Positions 1 to 7,686 of a stretch of DNA of 32,544 nucleotides are shown one piece after another (position 1 is the first letter of the stretch; the number at the start of each line of letters is the position of its first letter). Location of the stretch: positions 1 to 32,544 of the forward strand of contig CAUJJN010000032.1 in the NCBI GenBank assembly GCA_963204905.1, given 5' to 3'. Origin of the DNA: Pseudomonadota bacterium. Its GTDB lineage: Bacteria; Pseudomonadota; Alphaproteobacteria; Rhizobiales; Xanthobacteraceae. Below the pieces are notes generated by a model that saw nothing but the letters and a program-made list of their open reading frames with translations, was not told the origin of the DNA and did no database searches. Both the position numbers and the translations under genes were made by a program.

Positions 1-1
1 C

Positions 2-655
2 GGTCTCAAGGTCGGCGAGAAGCCGCTGTTGCGTGCCTACAGCGTGGCGAGCGCCAACTATGAAGAGAATCTCGAGTTCTTCTCGATCAAGGTGCAGGAT
101 GGGCCGCTGACCTCGCGCTTGCAGCATCTCAAGGAAGGCGATCAGATCATCGTCAGCCGCAAGGCGACTGGAACGCTGGTGATCGACAACCTGCACAGTG
201 GCCGCAATCTTTATCTGATCGGCACCGGCACCGGCCTCGCGCCGTTCCTCAGCGTGATCAAGGACCCCGAAACCTACGAGCGTTTCGAGAAGGTCGTGCT
301 GCTGCACGGATGCCGCCACGTCAAGGAACTGGCGTATGGCGAGATGATCACCGAGACGCTGCCGAAGCACGATTTCCTCGGCGAATATATCACCAGCCAA
401 TTGATCTATTATCCGACCGTGACGCGCGATCCGTTCCGCAATCGCGGCCGCATCACCGACCTGATTACGTCCGGCAAGCTGTTTGGCGACATCAATCTCC
501 CGGAGATTGACGCCGAGCATGATCGTGTGATGATGTGCGGCAGTCCGGCGCTGCTGGTCGACACCCGCGCGCTGCTGCTGGATCGCGGCTTCGTCGAAGG
601 CAATCACGGCGAGCCCGGACAGTTCGTTGTCGAGAAAGCGTTTGCCGAACGCTGA
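2..655 (+). CDS. fpr: Ferredoxin--NADP reductase, 5'-truncated by window edge
   Basis: Flavoenzyme that moves electrons between NADPH and ferredoxin or flavodoxin in the cytoplasm. The reading frame is open from base 2, so the start lies outside the window. The visible 217 residues begin with GLKVGEKPLLRAYS. RAYS is the FAD-binding RxYS motif, followed by SVAS and a GTGTGLAPFLS nucleotide-binding loop. Further on come a VVLLHGCR strand, an MMCGSP motif of the NADP-binding lobe, and the typical C-terminal VEKAFAER. About 40 N-terminal residues are missing compared with the usual length of about 257. The TTG at 29 is internal, not a start. The gene ends in its own terminator, so it is the last gene of its transcript. 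Confidence 0.93.
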   Translation, partial: GLKVGEKPLLRAYSVASANYEENLEFFSIKVQDGPLTSRLQHLKEGDQIIVSRKATGTLVIDNLHSGRNLYLIGTGTGLAPFLSVIKDPETYERFEKVVLLHGCRHVKELAYGEMITETLPKHDFLGEYITSQLIYYPTVTRDPFRNRGRITDLITSGKLFGDINLPEIDAEHDRVMMCGSPALLVDTRALLLDRGFVEGNHGEPGQFVVEKAFAER

Positions 656-689
656 CCTGACAGGGTTCTGAGCAAACAACAACTTCGAA

Positions 690-714
690 ACTCCGCCTCT
701 GAGGCGGAGTTTTT
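690..714 (+). terminator. Intrinsic terminator of the ferredoxin-NADP reductase gene
   Basis: Perfect 10-bp inverted repeat ACTCCGCCTC / GAGGCGGAGT around a single T, followed by a TTTTATTT run. In practice the loop will open to 3-5 bases. It lies 35 bases past the stop codon and is a textbook Rho-independent terminator. Confidence 0.9.
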
Positions 715-924
715 ATTTGTCGATACACCATACTGAATTCCGCCCGTGACGTTGAGATCGGTAACGTCATCATGCTTCGGCACTTCATCACGGTCCGGCG
801 AGAGCAATCGTCTCAAGCTGGAAGTCGACCGCTTCCTGGAGACTGTGCGCGCCGCCTGACACGGGAGACAGAACACCGGGGCTTGGTGATGGTCCCGACA
901 ACAACGCCACACGAACGGCACGAG

Positions 925-958
925 CATTTGCAAAAGCGAGCCCGTGCTTTTGCAAATG
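925..958. repeat. Perfect 13-bp inverted repeat (hairpin)
   Basis: CATTTGCAAAAGC at 925-937 is the exact reverse complement of GCTTTTGCAAATG at 946-958, with an 8-base spacer. Neither side carries a T-run, so it is not a standard intrinsic terminator. It could be the end of the AraC-gene transcript, a protein-binding site or a remnant of a repeat element. Confidence 0.7.
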
Positions 959-966
959 AGTCCCCG

Positions 967-991
967 CCGCCGATCCGTTGAGGATCTGCGG
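967..991. repeat. 10-bp imperfect inverted repeat (hairpin)
   Basis: CCGCCGATCC (967-976) pairs with GGATCTGCGG (982-991) with one mismatch around the loop GTTGA. It starts nine bases after the previous hairpin, so the two form a tandem structure. Confidence 0.5.
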
Positions 992-1045
992 AGGTCAGTT
1001 GATCCAGCCACGCCGTGCTGCCGGTCACTCACTCAAGTATTCGGT

Positions 1046-1840
1046 TCAACTCTTCCGAGCTGGAAATGCTGACGGGGATGTTCCGAGGCTTTGCCGGAAC
1101 ATGGCGCTGAACGCGCTTGTACTTTCATAGCCGATATCGAAAGCCACCGATGTAATGGGGACACCGGAGGCAATGCGGGTCACGGCCTCGATCAGTCGCG
1201 CCTGCTTTTTCCACACGCCGACGCTCATATTGGTCTCCGCCCGGAACTGTCGCGTGAACGTCCGGCGACTGAGGCCGGCGCGCGCGGCCCATTCGTCGAT
1301 ATCATCCCGGATTGCGGGATCGTGCAGAAAAGCCTCGCAGATCTTCCGCAGACGCGGGGATCGCGGCATCGGGATGTGCATCGGCCGGGCCGGCATTCGA
1401 CAGATTTCATCAACAATGAGCGCCATCACACGGCCCTCGCGGTCGTGGAGGTTGTACTCGAGCGGAAGCGACATGGACTCCAAGATGAGCGCGCGCAGCA
1501 AAGCGGACACATCGAGCACGCGGCAGACCTTTGGCAGTGATTCGCTCGCATCGGGCGCGATATACAGCGTGCGGAACGACACCGCGCCGTGGCAGATCAC
1601 CTGATGCATGATGCCGCCGGGAATCCAGATAGCCTGATTGGCTGGCGCCACCCACGTCCCATCGGGTGTTGCCACGCGAAGAACGCCAGTCGAGCCGTAG
1701 AGGAGCTGCGAGCGGCGATGGGAATGGTACGGGCCGCGATGCCCCGCCGAATATTCGTCGGCCATGGCGGCGACCGGCCGCGTCAAATCCTGATAATCAA
1801 CGGCCCGGGTGCTTCGGGTCATTTGGCCCACCAGAAACAT
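1046..1840 (-). CDS. AraC-family transcriptional regulator with N-terminal cupin
   Basis: Predicted cytoplasmic DNA-binding regulator of 264 residues. The N-terminal half looks like the AraC-binding cupin: HRGPYHSHRRSQLLYGSTG, then a WIPGGIMHQV beta turn. The C-terminal about 100 residues hold two helix-turn-helix units. The first contains DEWAARAGLSRRTFTRQFR. The second contains PITSVAFDIGYESTSAFSAMFRQSLGTSPSAF, the classic AraC signature. The frame stays open to 1939, but the ATG at 1840 has AGGG six bases upstream and avoids overlap with the divergent gene; an ATG at 1822 is also possible. The divergent arrangement suggests control of the PaiB-like, hydrolase and binding-protein genes, but this is inference. 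The ligand is unknown. Confidence 0.88.
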   Translation of the reverse strand: MFLVGQMTRSTRAVDYQDLTRPVAAMADEYSAGHRGPYHSHRRSQLLYGSTGVLRVATPDGTWVAPANQAIWIPGGIMHQVICHGAVSFRTLYIAPDASESLPKVCRVLDVSALLRALILESMSLPLEYNLHDREGRVMALIVDEICRMPARPMHIPMPRSPRLRKICEAFLHDPAIRDDIDEWAARAGLSRRTFTRQFRAETNMSVGVWKKQARLIEAVTRIASGVPITSVAFDIGYESTSAFSAMFRQSLGTSPSAFPARKS

Positions 1841-1938
1841 TCTTTGCCCTGTTACAGATAGCAGACGGCGAGCCGCCTGAATAGCGTCAGATCGTCCCTG
1901 AGCGGACCAGTGGACGCAGACAACTCGGTCAGGCGGCA

Positions 1939-2574
1939 ATGTACATTCCTGCGCATTTCCAGGCGGTCGATCGCACTCTTACGTTCGATCTCATCGAAGA
2001 GATTCGCCTTGGCACAATGATCTCGTGCGGTGGCGGGCTCGATGCGAGCCATCTGCCGCTTCTGGTGCGGCGCGAACTGGGCCCGCTCGGCACGCTGGTC
2101 GGTCATTGCGCGCGCGCCAATGCACAGTGGTCGACGTGGGAGCAATCGCCCGAGGTGCTGGTTACCTTCGTCAGCCCGAACACGCATGTTTCGCCGAGTT
2201 GGTACGGCACCCGTCCGCGCGCGCCGACCTGGCTCTACGCCGCGGTGCATGTGCGGGGGCGGGTGTGCCTGAAGGCCGATCGCGACGCGATGCGCGAAAT
2301 TGTCGAGGCCTACAGCAACGAGCTTGAACCTCCGGCGAGCGGTTGGAGTGTCGAGAGCATTCCTGACTATGTCGAAAAGCTGCTGCCCGGCATCGTCGGC
2401 TTCCATATCGAGATCACCGATATCAAGACGCAGTTGCGATTGGCGCAGCAGAACGGCGTGGAAGATCGCCTGAAAGTGCTGGACGCTCTGCGACGCGGCA
2501 ACGCCACCCAGCGGCAAGTGGCTGAATTGATCACGCGACTGGCCTTCGATGAGGCCGGCAATCTCCTGCGGTGA
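1939..2574 (+). CDS. paiB: PaiB-like FMN-binding negative transcriptional regulator
   Basis: A 211-residue protein opening with MYIPAHF, the hallmark of the PaiB family of FMN-binding split-barrel proteins. Further family features are LLVRRELGPLGTLVGHCARANAQW, the FVSPNTHVSPSWYG segment with the Pro-Ser-Trp-Tyr core, and the C-terminal half with ELEPPASGW. Family length is about 205-215, so it is complete. In Bacillus, PaiB is linked to repression of protease and sporulation genes; the biochemical role in proteobacteria is unclear and some members may be flavin enzymes. The ATG at 1939 has AGGCGG just upstream. It is the first gene of a probable operon with the hydrolase about 40 bases downstream and lies divergent to the AraC-type regulator. 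Confidence 0.88.
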   Translation: MYIPAHFQAVDRTLTFDLIEEIRLGTMISCGGGLDASHLPLLVRRELGPLGTLVGHCARANAQWSTWEQSPEVLVTFVSPNTHVSPSWYGTRPRAPTWLYAAVHVRGRVCLKADRDAMREIVEAYSNELEPPASGWSVESIPDYVEKLLPGIVGFHIEITDIKTQLRLAQQNGVEDRLKVLDALRRGNATQRQVAELITRLAFDEAGNLLR

Positions 2575-2613
2575 TGACCGCTTCCTTCGACCACGGCAAT
2601 GAAAGAGCAGCCG

Positions 2614-3492
2614 ATGCAAGAGTTGAAACAAGACTATGTCTATCGCCGGATGACGCAGCCTGTGCTGGATGCGCAATATAATATCCGTATTCAGATTCCA
2701 GACTTCCCCGAGCTCTTCGAAAGCTGGAAAGAACGGAGCGCGGCCGTGTGCGCCGCGCTTGGCAAGAACGCGCATATCGATCTGGCCTATGGTGATGCGC
2801 CGCTTCAGAAGCTCGACCTGTTTTTGTGCGGAGAGGCGGGCAAGCCACTGGTAGTGTTCATTCATGGCGGCTACTGGCGCGCGCAGGACAAGTCCGAATT
2901 CGGCTATGTCGCGGAGCCGTTCGTTGCCGATGGTATTAACGTCGCGGTGATCAACTATCGGCTGGCGCCGCACGTCACGATGGATGAACTCGTCGCCGAT
3001 GTGCGCGAGTCGCTCGCGTGGCTTTATCGCAACGCGGCGACTTATAGCATCGATGCGAACCGCATCGCCGTCACCGGAAGTTCGGCCGGTGGCCATCTTA
3101 CGGTGATGTCGATCATCACGGATTGGGCTGCGCGCGGTCTGCCACACGATCTGGTCAAGGGCGGCGTCGCGCTCAGCGGTCTCTATGATCTCGAGCCGAT
3201 CCGTCTTTGCTATCTCAATCAGGAGATCGGCCTGGATATCGAGACAGCCGCGCGTAACAGCCCGATGCTGACGATGCCGGCATCGGCACCGATGCTTTAC
3301 CTGTCCGTCGGCGGCATCGAGTCCGGCGAATTTCAGCGGCAGGAGCGTGATTTCGCCGAGGCCTGGCGGAAGGCCGGCCTGCGCTGCGAAGTGATCCGGC
3401 AAACGGATGGGCACCATTTCGACATGATCGAATTCCTGATCGATCGAAACGGGGCCCTCTATTCCAGTCTCAAACATATCATCAACATCTAA
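2614..3492 (+). CDS. Alpha/beta hydrolase, kynurenine-formamidase/esterase-like
   Basis: Serine hydrolase of about 292 residues. VVFIHGGYWRAQ supplies the HGGxW oxyanion-hole motif. VTGSSAGGHL is the nucleophile elbow with the catalytic Ser. The other triad members are likely an Asp in the LSGLYDLEP region or later, and the His of TDGHHFDM near the C terminus. HGGYW and the general layout fit the arylformamidase/carboxylesterase branch, so an amide or ester bond is the likely target. The substrate is not readable. An ATG at 2599 is also in frame, but the one at 2614 has a purine-rich AAAGAG before it. The gene sits between paiB and a periplasmic binding protein gene and ends ten bases before the latter. 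No tryptophan-catabolic genes are nearby. Confidence 0.85.
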   Translation: MQELKQDYVYRRMTQPVLDAQYNIRIQIPDFPELFESWKERSAAVCAALGKNAHIDLAYGDAPLQKLDLFLCGEAGKPLVVFIHGGYWRAQDKSEFGYVAEPFVADGINVAVINYRLAPHVTMDELVADVRESLAWLYRNAATYSIDANRIAVTGSSAGGHLTVMSIITDWAARGLPHDLVKGGVALSGLYDLEPIRLCYLNQEIGLDIETAARNSPMLTMPASAPMLYLSVGGIESGEFQRQERDFAEAWRKAGLRCEVIRQTDGHHFDMIEFLIDRNGALYSSLKHIINI

Positions 3493-3501
3493 GGGGGAGA
3501 G

Positions 3502-4740
3502 ATGATGCGTAATGCTCTTGGCGGCCAGTCGCTTGCGACCGTGGTCGGCGTCGCTTTGCTGACCTGTTCGATGTCCTGTCCTGTTCTGGCGCAGGACAAG
3601 ACGGTGAAGATCGGCGTCCTGACGGATCAGTCCGGGCTCTATCAGGATCTCGGCGGCGCCGGATCGACGCTGGCGGCGGAAATGGCCGCGGAAGATTCCG
3701 GCTTGCGCGCGAAAGGCTGGAAGATCGAGGTGATCTCCGGCGATCACCAGAACAAGCCGGATATCGGCGTCAACCTGGCGCGGCAGTGGCTTGACGTCGA
3801 CAAGGTCGATGTCGTCGCCGACATCAACAATTCGAGCGTTGCGTTGGCGGTCAACAACGTGGCGCGCGAGAAAAACGCAGTCCATCTCAATTCCGGTGCG
3901 GCCAGCACCGACCTCACCAATGCGCAGTGCTCGCCGAACACCGTGCACTGGACGTATGACACCTACATGCTGGCGCATTCGACCGGCAAGGCGCTGGTGA
4001 AGGCGGGAAGCGATAGCTGGTTCTTCCTCACCGCCGACTATGCCTTCGGCTCGGCGCTGGAGCGCGACGCCACCGCTATCATCAAGGAGTCCGGTGGCAA
4101 GGTGGTCGGCGGCGTCAAGCATCCGTTGAACACGTCGGACTTCTCGTCGTTCCTGCTGCAGGCGCAGGCTTCGAAAGCGAAGATCATCGGCCTCGCCAAC
4201 GCCGGGGGCGACACCACCAACGCGATCAAGCAGGCTGCGGAGTTCGGTATCATCGCAGGCGGGCAAAAGCTTGCTGCGATGCTGCTGTTCATCACCGATG
4301 TGAAGTCGATCGGGCTTCAGACCGCCCAAGGCCTCAATCTTACTGAAACGTTCTATTGGGACCTCAACGACAAGACCCGCGCCTTCTCCGATCGCTTTGC
4401 CAAGCGGATGCGCAAGGGATCGCCGCCGACCATGACTCATGCCGGCGTCTACGGCGGCCTGCTGCACTACTTCAAGGCACTCGAAGCCATGGGCGGCAAT
4501 CCGCATGACGGCGCCAAGGTAGTCGCGAAGATGAAGACCATGCCGACCGACGATCCACTTTTCGGACCGGGTGCGATCGAGGCTAACGGACGCGCCATTC
4601 ATCCCGCCTATCTGTTCGAGGTGAAGAAGCCGTCGGAATCGAAGGGGCCTTGGGACCTTTACAAGCTGGTCGGCACCACGCCCGCCGATCAGGCCTTCCT
4701 GCCGATCGCTCAGAGCACCTGCGCGCTTTTGAAGAAGTAA
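3502..4740 (+). CDS. ABC transporter substrate-binding protein, branched-chain amino acid type (orphan)
   Basis: Periplasmic solute-binding protein of 412 residues (LivJ/Peripla_BP_6 family). An AGGGGGAGAG ribosome site lies just before ATGATG. The signal peptide runs to about residue 31 (ALLTCSMSCPVLAQ-DK). Mature-domain features are VKIGVLTDQSG at the N terminus, a DKVDVVADINNSSVALAV loop, and a FFLTADYAFGSALERDA second-domain motif. The ligand is likely a small amide, aromatic or carboxylate compound handled with the hydrolase, but this is inference. No permease or ATPase genes accompany it, so it must share a transporter encoded elsewhere or act as a sensor. Its stop is followed by a strong hairpin. 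Confidence 0.92.
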   Translation: MMRNALGGQSLATVVGVALLTCSMSCPVLAQDKTVKIGVLTDQSGLYQDLGGAGSTLAAEMAAEDSGLRAKGWKIEVISGDHQNKPDIGVNLARQWLDVDKVDVVADINNSSVALAVNNVAREKNAVHLNSGAASTDLTNAQCSPNTVHWTYDTYMLAHSTGKALVKAGSDSWFFLTADYAFGSALERDATAIIKESGGKVVGGVKHPLNTSDFSSFLLQAQASKAKIIGLANAGGDTTNAIKQAAEFGIIAGGQKLAAMLLFITDVKSIGLQTAQGLNLTETFYWDLNDKTRAFSDRFAKRMRKGSPPTMTHAGVYGGLLHYFKALEAMGGNPHDGAKVVAKMKTMPTDDPLFGPGAIEANGRAIHPAYLFEVKKPSESKGPWDLYKLVGTTPADQAFLPIAQSTCALLKK

Positions 4741-4752
4741 GCTTGACGAGAG

Positions 4753-4791
4753 GGCGCGGCGAACGAAGAATCAAGGAACGTTCGCTGCGCC
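4753..4791 (+). terminator. Possible terminator hairpin after the binding-protein gene
   Basis: GGCGCGGCGAACG (4753-4765) pairs with CGTTCGCTGCGCC (4779-4791), with 12 Watson-Crick pairs and one G:U, around a 13-base loop. It begins 13 bases past the stop codon. The T-run after it is missing (GTTCTCAAG), so it may be a weak terminator or a 3'-end stabiliser. Confidence 0.5.
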
Positions 4792-4858
4792 GTTCTCAAG
4801 ATGATCGGCTTCGAGGTTGATTTTGAAATCGTGCTGATAGCGAAGGATCGTTTCCTTC

Positions 4859-5472
4859 ATGATCGCGGCGGTCAGCGGCCCGCGACTGTCGCATGGGGTG
4901 ATGGGCCTAGGGACGCTGGGTCTGGAGGCCGCGCGGCTTCTCGAAACGGCCGGCTATCAGGTATCGGGCTCGGTTCGTTCAGCACGCGAGGTTGAAGGTA
5001 TTGATATCTTCGCGGGCAAGGATGCGGTGGAACGAGGTGCCGTCGCCCAGCTCGTCGAGGCGCGACACCGCGCGCTCGGGCTTTACCCGCGTTCTTGGTC
5101 CAGACCGATATTCTGGTATGCCTTCTGCCGCTCACGCCCGAGACCCGCGGCATTCTCAATAGGGAGAATCTCTCTAAACTGCCAAAGGGGGGTGCCCTGA
5201 TCCTGTGCAGTCGTGGCGAACATCTGGTCGTCGACGATCTGGTGAGGCTGCTGCGAGAGCAACACCTGCGCGGTGCAATTCTCGATGTCTTCGAGCATGA
5301 GCCGTTGCCGGCGGGACATCCGCTCTGGCGCGCGCGCGGAGTATTGGTGCCCCCGTACATGGCGGGCCTTGCGATGCCGGCCGCCATAGCGAAGCAAACC
5401 GCCGAGAAAATCAGGCGTCTTGATAGCGGTGTAATGCTGCTCAACCGCGTCGACAATAGCATCGGCTACTAG
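4859..5472 (+). pseudogene. 2-hydroxyacid dehydrogenase (glyoxylate/hydroxypyruvate reductase A-like) remnant
   Basis: Two pieces in different frames together match the NAD-binding and C-terminal parts of a GhrA-type D-2-hydroxyacid dehydrogenase. Frame 2, to about 5030, carries GVMGLGTLGLEAARLLETAG, the GxGxxG Rossmann motif. Frame 1, from about 5089 to 5472, carries TDILVCLLPLTPETRGILN, then GGALILCSRGEHLV (catalytic Arg region) and LDVFEHEPLPAGHPLW (catalytic Glu region). The histidine segment near the end reads VLVPPYMAGLAMP, where the family usually has a His such as PHxA, so the catalytic His appears lost. The N-terminal substrate domain of about 130 residues is absent. The frame break lies between about 5030 and 5090. 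Truncation, frameshift and a lost active-site residue all indicate a dead gene. Confidence 0.82.
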
Positions 5473-5718
5473 CCGCGGAGGTGCTCGATCCCGGCTCGGT
5501 GTGAGCTGACATTGCGTCGGCGTCGCCGACAGGCGGGAGATGCCAGACCGGCATTCGTCCTTTAACGTCGGCATTGTCGGGACAGGCGTCGGTGAGGGCG
5601 GGCGAGATCAGGCCGCCCGAAGCCTCGATTCGATAGCGGTAGTGACGATCGCTTCGGAAGTCTATAATGCACCGATTGCCCCTTGCCGCTTTCAGGGAAG
5701 GGGAACATCGAACCCTTG
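5473..5718 (+). other. Leader region of the biotin-transport operon
   Basis: About 245 bases between the pseudogene and bioM. It contains a 59-codon frame at 5540-5719 (ATG after GGCGGGAG) reading MPDRHSSFNVGIVGTGVGEG and on. Its TGA overlaps the bioM ATG as TGATG. No family is recognised, and it could be chance or a gene remnant. The half-site AAGTCTATAA (5658-5667) matches seven of ten positions of the BioR operator TTATCTATAA, which is too weak to call. Confidence 0.35.
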
Positions 5719-6498
5719 ATGGTCAGGTGCATGACGCGTGCTTTGCTGGAACGTCCCGCCATATCCGGAGGCCATGAACGGGTCGCGGCCAGTGGGATTT
5801 CGTTCGCGGGTGTCGCGGTGCGGCGCGCGGACCGTCTGGTTTTGTCGATTCCCACGCTGCATTTCGATGCTCGCCGTATCGGCGTGATCGGTGACAATGG
5901 CTCCGGCAAAAGCACCTTGCTGCGGCTGATCAACGGTCTGCTGTTGCCGAGCAGCGGGCAGGTGCTGGTGGCGGGGCTGGAGACGGCGCGTCATCGGAAG
6001 GAATTGCCGGCGCATGTCGGTTTCGTGTTTCAGAATCCGGACCATCAACTGATTTTCCCGACGGTGGGCGAAGAGATCGCGTTCGGACTGACCGAGCGCG
6101 GGATGCCGGCGCGTCAGGCGCGGCAGCAGGCGCTGGCGTTGCTGGAGCAACATGGCTGCACCGGGTGGGCCGATCGCAATGTCAATGAATTGTCCGGCGG
6201 CCAGAAGCAGCTTGTCTGCATTCTGGCCGTGCTCGCGACGGACCCATCGATTCTGCTGATGGATGAACCGTTCTCTAGCCTCGATCTTCCGACCCGTCTC
6301 ACGCTGTCGCGCAAGATCATGAGCTTGCCGCAACAGATCATCATGGCGTCCCACGATCTCGAACTGCTTGCACGGTTCGATCGGGTGATCTGGCTCGACG
6401 CCGGCCAAATTCGCGCGGATGGTTCTGCCGCCGAGGTGCTGCGAGCCTATCGCACACACGCGGTGGTAGCGGCTGAAGCGGACCTTGTCACCGCATGA
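5719..6498 (+). CDS. bioM: Biotin ECF transporter ATPase BioM
   Basis: ATP-hydrolysing subunit of the energy-coupling-factor biotin importer, on the inner face of the membrane. All ABC motifs are present: Walker A GDNGSGKST, Q-loop FQNPDHQ, signature LSGGQKQ, Walker B ILLMDEP, D-loop SSLD and H-loop ASHD. The FQNPDxQ form is typical of CbiO/EcfA-type ATPases. Three starts are possible: TTG 5683, ATG 5719 and ATG 5731. The last two fit the family length of about 255 best. Identity as biotin rather than cobalt or nickel transport rests on the adjacent bioN and bioY. Its TGA overlaps the bioN ATG (ATGATG), so the two are translationally coupled. Confidence 0.9.
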   Translation: MVRCMTRALLERPAISGGHERVAASGISFAGVAVRRADRLVLSIPTLHFDARRIGVIGDNGSGKSTLLRLINGLLLPSSGQVLVAGLETARHRKELPAHVGFVFQNPDHQLIFPTVGEEIAFGLTERGMPARQARQQALALLEQHGCTGWADRNVNELSGGQKQLVCILAVLATDPSILLMDEPFSSLDLPTRLTLSRKIMSLPQQIIMASHDLELLARFDRVIWLDAGQIRADGSAAEVLRAYRTHAVVAAEADLVTA

Positions 6499-7121
6499 TG
6501 ATCGACGGCCTTGCGCCAAGCACCTGGTTGCATCGTGTGCCCGCGGGTTTCAAGCTCGCGGGACTTGCACTGTTGAGCCTGTTGTTGCTGCCGGTCGACG
6601 ACTGGCGGATATTGGCGGGCGTGCTTGTGCTGGTTCTTGCGGTCTATGCTGGTTTCGGCCGAGCCGGCTTCGCGCGGCTACGCCTGTTGCGACCGCTGAT
6701 TCCGCTGCTCGTCGTCGTCGGCGGCGTCCAGGTGCTTTCAAGCGGCTGGCACGCGGGCGCCGTGGTCGGCCTGCGGCTATTGGCGATGCTGTTGCTCGCC
6801 GACCTGGTGAGCATGACCACCACGATGACCGCGCTGATGGACGTACTGGCGCCGTTCTTCAACCTGCTACGTCCGCTCGGCGTCAATCCGCGCAAGATGG
6901 CGCTTGCGGTGGCGCTCGTGTTGCGCTTTGTCCCGGTTCTGCTGACGCGATGGCGCGCCCGCGAGGAGGCGTGGAGAGCGCGCACCCATCGACGCGTGCC
7001 ATTGCGGCTGGTGGCGGTGTTCCTCGCCGATATTCTTCAACTGGCCGATCGGGTGGCGGAATCGCTCGATGCGAGAGGTTTCGATACCGCCGTCGTTGAT
7101 CGTCAACGCAAACATTCCTAG
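6495..7121 (+). CDS. bioN: Biotin ECF transporter transmembrane subunit BioN
   Basis: T-component of the biotin importer, a 208-residue inner-membrane protein. It has about five hydrophobic stretches: FKLAGLALLSLLLLPV, ILAGVLVLVLAVYAGF, LLRPLIPLLVVVGGVQVL, VVGLRLLAMLLLADLVS, and MALAVALVLRFVPVLL. The cytoplasmic loop carries the two charged motifs that couple to the ATPase. The first is EEAWRART, a variant of the ARG box; the second is ESLDARGF. The gene overlaps bioM by four bases and stops eleven bases before the bioY start. Confidence 0.9.
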   Translation: MMIDGLAPSTWLHRVPAGFKLAGLALLSLLLLPVDDWRILAGVLVLVLAVYAGFGRAGFARLRLLRPLIPLLVVVGGVQVLSSGWHAGAVVGLRLLAMLLLADLVSMTTTMTALMDVLAPFFNLLRPLGVNPRKMALAVALVLRFVPVLLTRWRAREEAWRARTHRRVPLRLVAVFLADILQLADRVAESLDARGFDTAVVDRQRKHS

Positions 7122-7131
7122 GGAGACCAAC

Positions 7132-7686
7132 GTGGAGTCACGAGGGATTGTCCGTATTGCCCTGATGGCGGCGGTGATCGGCGTGCTGGGAATGCTTCCC
7201 GGCGTCATGCTGCCGATCGCGATGGGCGTGCCGATCACGGCGCAGACGCTCGGTGTCATGCTGGCCGGGATCATCCTCGGGCCGCGTCATGGCGCGCTGG
7301 CGGTGCTGCTGTTCCTGTTCGTGGTGCTGCTCGGCGCGCCTCTGCTGTCGGGTGGCCGCGGCGGTCTCGGTGTGCTGTTCGGGCCCTCGGTCGGCTTCCT
7401 GCTTGGCTTCGTGCCTGCTGCTTTCGTGTCCGGGCTCGCGATGGCGCGACTGAAACGATTGCCCGTATTCGCTGCGGCTCTGGTCGCCGCCGTCGCTGGC
7501 GGCATCGTGGTGGAATATGCCTGCGGCGTAGCCGGCCTGATGCTGATGGCGCGCATGAGCCTGGTCCAGGCGCTTCTCGCCACGGCGATCTTCGTACCCG
7601 GCGATCTCCTGAAGGCGCTGGCGACGGCCTTCGTCGCGGAGGCCTCATATCGCGGTTATCCAGCCGCGATCGCGAGCAGGGCGTGA
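7132..7686 (+). CDS. bioY: Biotin-binding S-component BioY
   Basis: Substrate-capture membrane subunit, 184 residues with about six transmembrane helices. Family marks are GVPITAQTLGVMLAGIILGPRHGALAVL, LLGAPLLSGGRGGLGVLFGPSVGFLLGF and, near the end, FVPGDLLKALATA, where the Asp-Lys segment lines the biotin pocket. The frame is open from 7069, but the GTG at 7132 has GGGAG directly upstream and follows the bioN stop. BioY can import biotin alone or with BioMN. Its TGA overlaps the GTG of the next gene (GTGA). Confidence 0.92.
   Translation: MESRGIVRIALMAAVIGVLGMLPGVMLPIAMGVPITAQTLGVMLAGIILGPRHGALAVLLFLFVVLLGAPLLSGGRGGLGVLFGPSVGFLLGFVPAAFVSGLAMARLKRLPVFAAALVAAVAGGIVVEYACGVAGLMLMARMSLVQALLATAIFVPGDLLKALATAFVAEASYRGYPAAIASRA

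Larger units (their letters stand above)
715..1045. other. Non-coding gap with two hairpins between convergent genes
   Basis: No convincing gene is seen. A 69-codon frame at 772-981 (+) has no ribosome binding site and no recognisable domain. The gap holds two neighbouring inverted repeats (925-958 and 967-991). It separates the 3' ends of the reductase gene (+) and the AraC-type gene (-). Confidence 0.6.

Noticed and set aside
1852..4602. Very long minus-strand open frame opposite the PaiB, hydrolase and binding-protein genes
   Set aside because: It is antisense to three well-supported genes, and its translation is rich in Arg, His and Asp without any domain, typical of a shadow frame in high-GC DNA.
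4801..4860. Short minus-strand frame (MKETILRYQHDFKINLEAD and on)
   Set aside because: It has only about 29 codons and ends at the hairpin behind the binding-protein gene. Weak resemblance to sugar isomerase segments is not enough to call a gene or remnant.
5658..5667. AAGTCTATAA as a BioR operator for the biotin operon
   Set aside because: Only seven of ten positions match TTATCTATAA and one half of the palindrome is missing; no bioR gene is in the window.
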